Shown here: piece by piece, positions 60,420 to 64,000 of the stretch
Position numbering within the stretch: the stretch's first letter is position 1
Layout: each line of letters opens with the position of its first letter
Assembly (NCBI GenBank): GCA_039587475.1
Contig: JBDHIK010000005.1
Span: forward strand, 58,094 to 122,093
Source: N074bin45 sp039587475
Lineage (GTDB): Bacteria; Gemmatimonadota; Gemmatimonadetes; Gemmatimonadales; GWC2-71-9
Reading direction: 5' to 3'
Length of the DNA stretch: 64,000 nucleotides
Translations under genes and position numbers: made by a program
The notes under the pieces: model-generated
The model's database searches: none
Told to the model about the DNA's origin: nothing
The model's input: only the letters and a program-made list of their open reading frames with translations

Positions 60420-61600
60420 CCGGCGCCCTCGCCGCGGCCGCCCTGCTCGTGGGCGCCTGTCGAGGCCGATCGACCGGCGCGGACGAGGCAACGGGGATCC
60501 AGCACCTCGTCGACAGTCTGGCCCCCCTGATCGAAGAGTCGGCCGGCCTGGCATTCCGCGAGCCGCCGAGATGGGCGGTGCGGACCCAGGACGAGCTCCT
60601 GACCTTCCTGCAGTACAAGCTCGACGAACAACTCCCCGACGAAGTGCTCGAAGGACTACAGACGGCCTACGCCCTGTTCGGCCTCGTGCCCGACACGCTG
60701 GATCTGGCACCGCTGTTTCTCAGTATCCTGTCGCAACAGGTCCAGGGGTTCTACGAACCCGATTCCACCATGTTGTTCCTGGTCGAAGGGGCGGTGCTCG
60801 GCGAGGTCGTGACCCTGAGCCACGAACTGGTGCACGCGCTGCAGGATCAATACCTGCCGCTCGATTCGCTGATGGACCCGGACAGGCCCAACGACGAGTT
60901 GATGGCGATCCAGGCGATTCTGGAAGGGCAGGCCCAGTACGTCTCCATGCCGCTCATCGCCGGCGACCAGGTGCGCTCTGAGAACTTCTGGGACGTCGCG
61001 GCCGAAGAGACGCGCAGGGCCACCCGGCAACAGCTGGGACACGTCCCGCTCATCCTTCGCGAGGCGCTGCTGTTTCCCTACCTCGATGGGGCACGCTTCC
61101 TGGCCTGGTGGGCCAACAGTCCGCTGGCCGACACGCTGCCGTACGGCCCGAGGCTTCCCGTGTCGACGGAACAGATCCTGTTTCCTCCCAAGTACCTGGC
61201 GGGAGAAGTGCCCGTGGGGTTGGCATTCGCCGATTCCTCCGACGCGGTGCTGTTCCAGGATGGTTTGGGCGAGTTCGAGATCGGGGTCCTGCGCGGCGAA
61301 CTCACCGGCAGTGATCGGGCCCTCACCGACGCCCCGATCGGATGGAATGGTGACCTCTTCCGCGTGTACCGGTCCGCGGCCGGTCCGGCCCTGGTGTGGT
61401 ATTCCGCCTGGGACAATGACCCAGCCGCGACGCGGTTCGTCAACGGGACCGGCCTCATGCTGGTAAATCGTACGCGTGCCGGATACCGCCAGGAGATCGA
61501 ACGCCTGGAGGTGGGGGGAGTGCCGCTTCTACGGGTGGTGTTGGCGCCGGAATCGTGGGGCGGGTGGGACGGGCTGCCTGGCATCCTCGTGACACCGTAA
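60392..61600 (+). CDS. Lipoprotein with HExxH zinc-protease motif, unknown
   Basis: A 402-residue predicted lipoprotein (ATG at 60392; LLVGACRGR lipobox). Residues about 142-151 read SHELVHALQDQ, a zinc HExxH motif, and 30 residues later AIQAILEGQAQY supplies an E-G-x-A glutamate typical of gluzincin third ligands, so it is probably an active metallopeptidase. The remainder is an alpha/beta sequence without other motifs. It overlaps pilD by 28 bp and may be cotranslated. Substrate unknown; outer-membrane or periplasmic location inferred. Confidence 0.78.
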   Translation: MVSRLPRRLAGALAAAALLVGACRGRSTGADEATGIQHLVDSLAPLIEESAGLAFREPPRWAVRTQDELLTFLQYKLDEQLPDEVLEGLQTAYALFGLVPDTLDLAPLFLSILSQQVQGFYEPDSTMLFLVEGAVLGEVVTLSHELVHALQDQYLPLDSLMDPDRPNDELMAIQAILEGQAQYVSMPLIAGDQVRSENFWDVAAEETRRATRQQLGHVPLILREALLFPYLDGARFLAWWANSPLADTLPYGPRLPVSTEQILFPPKYLAGEVPVGLAFADSSDAVLFQDGLGEFEIGVLRGELTGSDRALTDAPIGWNGDLFRVYRSAAGPALVWYSAWDNDPAATRFVNGTGLMLVNRTRAGYRQEIERLEVGGVPLLRVVLAPESWGGWDGLPGILVTP

Positions 61601-61690
61601 GGTCACGATTTTGGTCCGGGGGTGCGCTTTTGGGTCAGAGCCTCCCGGGCTGACCGCCCTACCTTCGTGGCAACTCACCTCGGAGATGCC

Positions 61691-61960
61691 ATGTCGACAC
61701 CTTCCTTCCCCTCCCTCGGGCGCGACGCCGGCGGTCATTCCGATCGTCCCGGGCTGATCGGGGCTCGCGTCGCCAACTCGCTGGCGGAGGCCCTTTCCAC
61801 CGGCGCCGACGCCACCAAGGCCACCGCCCGTTCCCTCACCGACCGCGAGATCACCCTCGGTCTGTCGTTCCTCGGCACCATTCTGGAGATTGCGTCGGCC
61901 TCGACCAAGGCATTGGCTCTGGTGCGACGGGAGCGGGAGGAACTGACCGGCAGCCGCTAG
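61691..61960 (+). CDS. Small hypothetical protein
   Basis: An 89-residue protein with no recognised family. The N-terminal 30 residues are disordered-looking (Ser/Gly/Pro); the C-terminal 50 form probable helices (SLTDREITLGLSFLGTILEIASASTKALALVRRERE). CGGAG lies 6 bases before the ATG at 61691. It is 7 bp from the converging DUF445 gene. No signal peptide or clear membrane helix. Confidence 0.6.
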   Translation: MSTPSFPSLGRDAGGHSDRPGLIGARVANSLAEALSTGADATKATARSLTDREITLGLSFLGTILEIASASTKALALVRREREELTGSR

Positions 61961-61967
61961 GCCGCCG

Positions 61968-63530
61968 CTATCGTGCCAGGAGATTGATGAGGAACGCCAG
62001 GAATCCGACGAGGCCTCCAAGCAGGTATCCCAATCGGACAATCAGCTTGAGTTCCCGGTCGGTCACTCTCTTGACGATCTCCTCCATCCGCTGGGTGGAG
62101 AAACCCAGCACCTTGTTCTCGACCATCTCCTGTACGTTGAACTGGTCCACGATGCCCGGTACCTGAGCCTGGGTCCAGTTCCAGGCGGCAGTGGCGACGC
62201 CATTCTTGAGAGCCGTGCTGGTGTCCTCGCCCAGCCACTGCGATGGCTGGCCCAGGGGGCGGGCCATGAGGTTCCGTACCAGACCGTCAGCCGCCTCCGC
62301 CACCCAGCGCCGGCCCTGCTCTCCAGCCAGTGCGTCCCCGATCACCTTGGCGGCCCGTTCCGGCGGCACCACGTCGAGGACTTCGCCCCAGGTACGCTGT
62401 TCCGCCGCGTCGAGCGCCCGGTCGATGGTCTTGCCGATCACGGCCCGCGTCCCCTCGTCGCGGGTGACCCGGATGAGCCAGTCGACCAGCGTCTCCTCCA
62501 GCGCGGCCCGCTTGTCGTCACCCATCCGGCGCAAGCGCTCGCCAAGCGGGATGCGCAGGAAGTTGACGACTGCGTCGTTGACCGCCTTGCTGAGTCGGGC
62601 CCGCATGTCCGGGGACGTCATCGCGGCGGCAAAACGCTCGAACCCGTCCGCCTCGATCCCGTCGAGGAGTCGCTTGAAGGTGGCGTCGGTCACCACGATC
62701 TTGGCGATCAGGCGCTCGTGCAGCAGCATGTCCCGGACCGAACGATCGAACGCCTGGCGCAGGGCGGCCTGAATCCTCCCCTTGGCCTCCGGGTCGCTCA
62801 GGACGGAGCCGATGCGTTCGAGCGCTACCGGGAGGTAGTCCGTGATGCCCTGCTCGACCGCGCCGATGATGCCCGGCGGCAGGCGGTCGATGAGCGCCGT
62901 GTCGTCGGCTGCCAGGCGATCCATCTGGTTGTGGACGAACTGCCGCAAGGTCTTGGCCATTTCCTCGCCGTCGGCCAACTGGGACACCCACTCCTCGACC
63001 TTGCGGTGCAGCGCCTCGCGGCGCGCGACCGTGAGGACTTCGCTGATGGGGCGCTCACCCACATCGTCTCGGAGCTTCCTGACCGCGTCCTCGACCTGTG
63101 CGGCGAACTCCTCCCGGGAGGTGTACGACGCCAGCGCGTCTGCGGCCCGGGACCCCAACGACGCCAGGGCGTCTTCCACCGACTTGGCCACCTCCGGCGC
63201 CAGCTGGTCCTTGAGGGGGCCGCGCTCGGCCTCGAGAATGTCGGTGATGATCCGGTCGATGGCCGCCGTGAACGCCTCTTTCACGGCCGGGTTGTTCATG
63301 CGCCGAGTCACGTCCTCCGGCGTGAGGAGCTTCTCCCCGACCGTGCGGCCGATGCTCTTGGCCAGGCGAGGTTTGTTCTTGGGGATGGCCCCTTCCAGCT
63401 TGAACGGCCCCCAGCCCCTCCGCTCGTAGGGGTGGAACAGCATCCAGATGGCGATGGCGTTCGTAAGGCCGCCCGAGAGAGCGCCGACCAGCACGGTGGC
63501 CGCTCCCAGGAGGAGGGTTGGGGTATCCAT
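61968..63530 (-). CDS. DUF445 family membrane protein (YheB/YjiN-like)
   Basis: A 520-residue protein with one N-terminal transmembrane helix (LLLGAATVLVGALSGGLTNAIAI) followed by a membrane-proximal LFHPYERRG...GAIPKNKPRLAKSIG motif typical of DUF445, a long helical body and a C-terminal hairpin of hydrophobic helices (LGYLLGGLVGFLAFLINLL). Function of the family is unknown. ATG at 63530 preferred over TTG at 63539. No ribosome binding site is evident. Confidence 0.86.
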   Translation of the reverse strand: MDTPTLLLGAATVLVGALSGGLTNAIAIWMLFHPYERRGWGPFKLEGAIPKNKPRLAKSIGRTVGEKLLTPEDVTRRMNNPAVKEAFTAAIDRIITDILEAERGPLKDQLAPEVAKSVEDALASLGSRAADALASYTSREEFAAQVEDAVRKLRDDVGERPISEVLTVARREALHRKVEEWVSQLADGEEMAKTLRQFVHNQMDRLAADDTALIDRLPPGIIGAVEQGITDYLPVALERIGSVLSDPEAKGRIQAALRQAFDRSVRDMLLHERLIAKIVVTDATFKRLLDGIEADGFERFAAAMTSPDMRARLSKAVNDAVVNFLRIPLGERLRRMGDDKRAALEETLVDWLIRVTRDEGTRAVIGKTIDRALDAAEQRTWGEVLDVVPPERAAKVIGDALAGEQGRRWVAEAADGLVRNLMARPLGQPSQWLGEDTSTALKNGVATAAWNWTQAQVPGIVDQFNVQEMVENKVLGFSTQRMEEIVKRVTDRELKLIVRLGYLLGGLVGFLAFLINLLAR

Positions 63531-63544
63531 GATGGGCAATAATA

Positions 63545-63571
63545 GGCGAGGGCGGCGAGGGCGGCGAGGGC
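63545..63571. repeat. Tandem repeat GGCGAGGGC x3
   Basis: Three exact 9-bp copies of GGCGAGGGC stand in the 150-bp gap between the DUF445 start and the following small ORF, directly upstream of the DUF445 gene (14 to 41 bp). They may be a slippage-prone site near the promoter or simple GC-rich repeat. Confidence 0.75.
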
Positions 63572-63681
63572 GGTCAGCAACAAGCGGGGCAGCGGAGGGC
63601 AGCGGAGGCTGTGCGCGGTTTTGCTTTCCTTGGCGCGATTGTGGTCCGCTGGACGAGCCGGCTTGTGCCTAACGTGACCCT

Positions 63682-63951
63682 GTGCCTGCCACATTGAAAA
63701 AGCGATATGATCGAAGAGCGAAGCGGTACGAAGACCTGCATGCGTGGCAGGCATGCCACTCCCTTCGATTCCTCGACATCGCACTGGGCTCCCTTGCCGA
63801 GCTGTGTTACGACCTGATTCTCGCCAAGGATCTTGGGTATCTACCACGGGCAGACCATGAGGAACTCGAAATCATGAGAGATCACGCCGGCAAGCTGACG
63901 TGGGGTCTGGTCCGATCCATGCGAACGAGACGAAGACCCTCACGGTCTTGA
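63682..63951 (+). pseudogene. Internally deleted four-helix-bundle (23S rRNA IVS-type) protein
   Basis: The 89-residue reading frame begins with the family N-terminus (YEDLHAWQACH) and then jumps to LRFLDIALGSLAELCYDLILAKDLGYL, the third-helix signature of four-helix-bundle proteins encoded in 23S rRNA intervening sequences and elsewhere. In complete members about 50 residues, including the second helix and its SIPxNIAEG-type motif, separate these parts; here they are absent although the frame is kept. At the junction lie two GCATGC copies, which could have promoted a deletion. The C-terminus (GLVRSMRTRRRPSRS) is also atypical. Probably a non-functional remnant. Confidence 0.65.
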
Positions 63952-64000
63952 CGACCGCGGCCCGGGCGTGAATCCCGTGGGCAGCCCCCTCAGCCCCCTC

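Noticed and set aside
59109..60710. 533-codon minus-strand open frame over trmH-type gene and pilD
   Set aside because: Covers three recognised plus-strand genes and has a composition typical of reverse-strand translation.
63573..63610. GC-rich GCGGAGGGCA repeats as a CRISPR-like array
   Set aside because: Units are under 10 bp, adjacent and without spacers; this is a simple repeat.

Overview
The window is bacterial chromosome with high GC and dense, mostly short-gapped genes. The host looks Gram-negative: there is a phosphate-porin-type outer-membrane barrel, a DUF481-type barrel, another predicted outer-membrane barrel, several lipobox proteins and HtrA. Two eukaryote-like Ser/Thr kinases (one with a membrane anchor and a large helical-repeat half), a BTAD/SARP-type regulator and the general gene style point to Gemmatimonadota. 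That assignment is an inference; Acidobacteriota or a neighbouring phylum is not excluded. I saw no insertion sequence, prophage, CRISPR array or rRNA operon. There is one tRNA gene.

Layout. 1-9.5 kb: end of dtd, maf, an FHA-GAF adenylate cyclase, a lipoprotein and an outer-membrane protein with abutting divergent starts, a PilB/GspE ATPase fused to a receiver domain, a Nudix hydrolase and a parallel beta-helix protein. 9.5-17.3 kb (minus): hybrid histidine kinase, hexapeptide acyltransferase, a secreted unknown, then engB-clpX-clpP-tig and tRNA-Leu(UAG). 17.4-26.6 kb: DUF481 barrel, then a minus-strand unit of cation antiporter, S-4TM putative pore-forming effector, SpmA, SpmB and M14 carboxypeptidase, followed by htrA and dnaK, each with a terminator hairpin. 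26.8-31.8 kb (plus): rhomboid protease, deoC joined by ATGA to an ALDH16-like double aldehyde dehydrogenase, and an Ig-like lipoprotein.

31.8-40.2 kb is the accessory-looking part. A membrane-anchored kinase is followed on the same strand by an eight-cysteine protein with two internal repeats, an M91/NleD-like HExxH peptidase with a cationic hydrophobic tail, and a small membrane protein. Divergent from the kinase are a 43-codon ORF with a very strong ribosome binding site and a BTAD-ATPase regulator whose P-loop has lost its lysine. This is the best candidate here for an undescribed system.

40.2-54.6 kb is a nearly complete phosphate regulon: ArsR-like regulator, phoB, phoR, porin, pstS-C-A-B-B, phoU, ppx and a second kinase, with a divergent double-module 5'-nucleotidase. 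The porin and pst promoter regions both carry GTGAC-type half-sites spaced 11 bp apart. 54.6-58.1 kb is a purine-salvage operon: beta-grasp protein, adenosine deaminase, CNT nucleoside transporter and purine nucleoside phosphorylase, joined by GTGA overlaps. 58-64 kb: thiD, an RNA methyltransferase, prepilin peptidase, an HExxH lipoprotein, DUF445, and a four-helix-bundle (23S rRNA IVS-type) ORF that appears to have lost its middle.

Functional assignments rest on motif recognition by eye. No database search was run.
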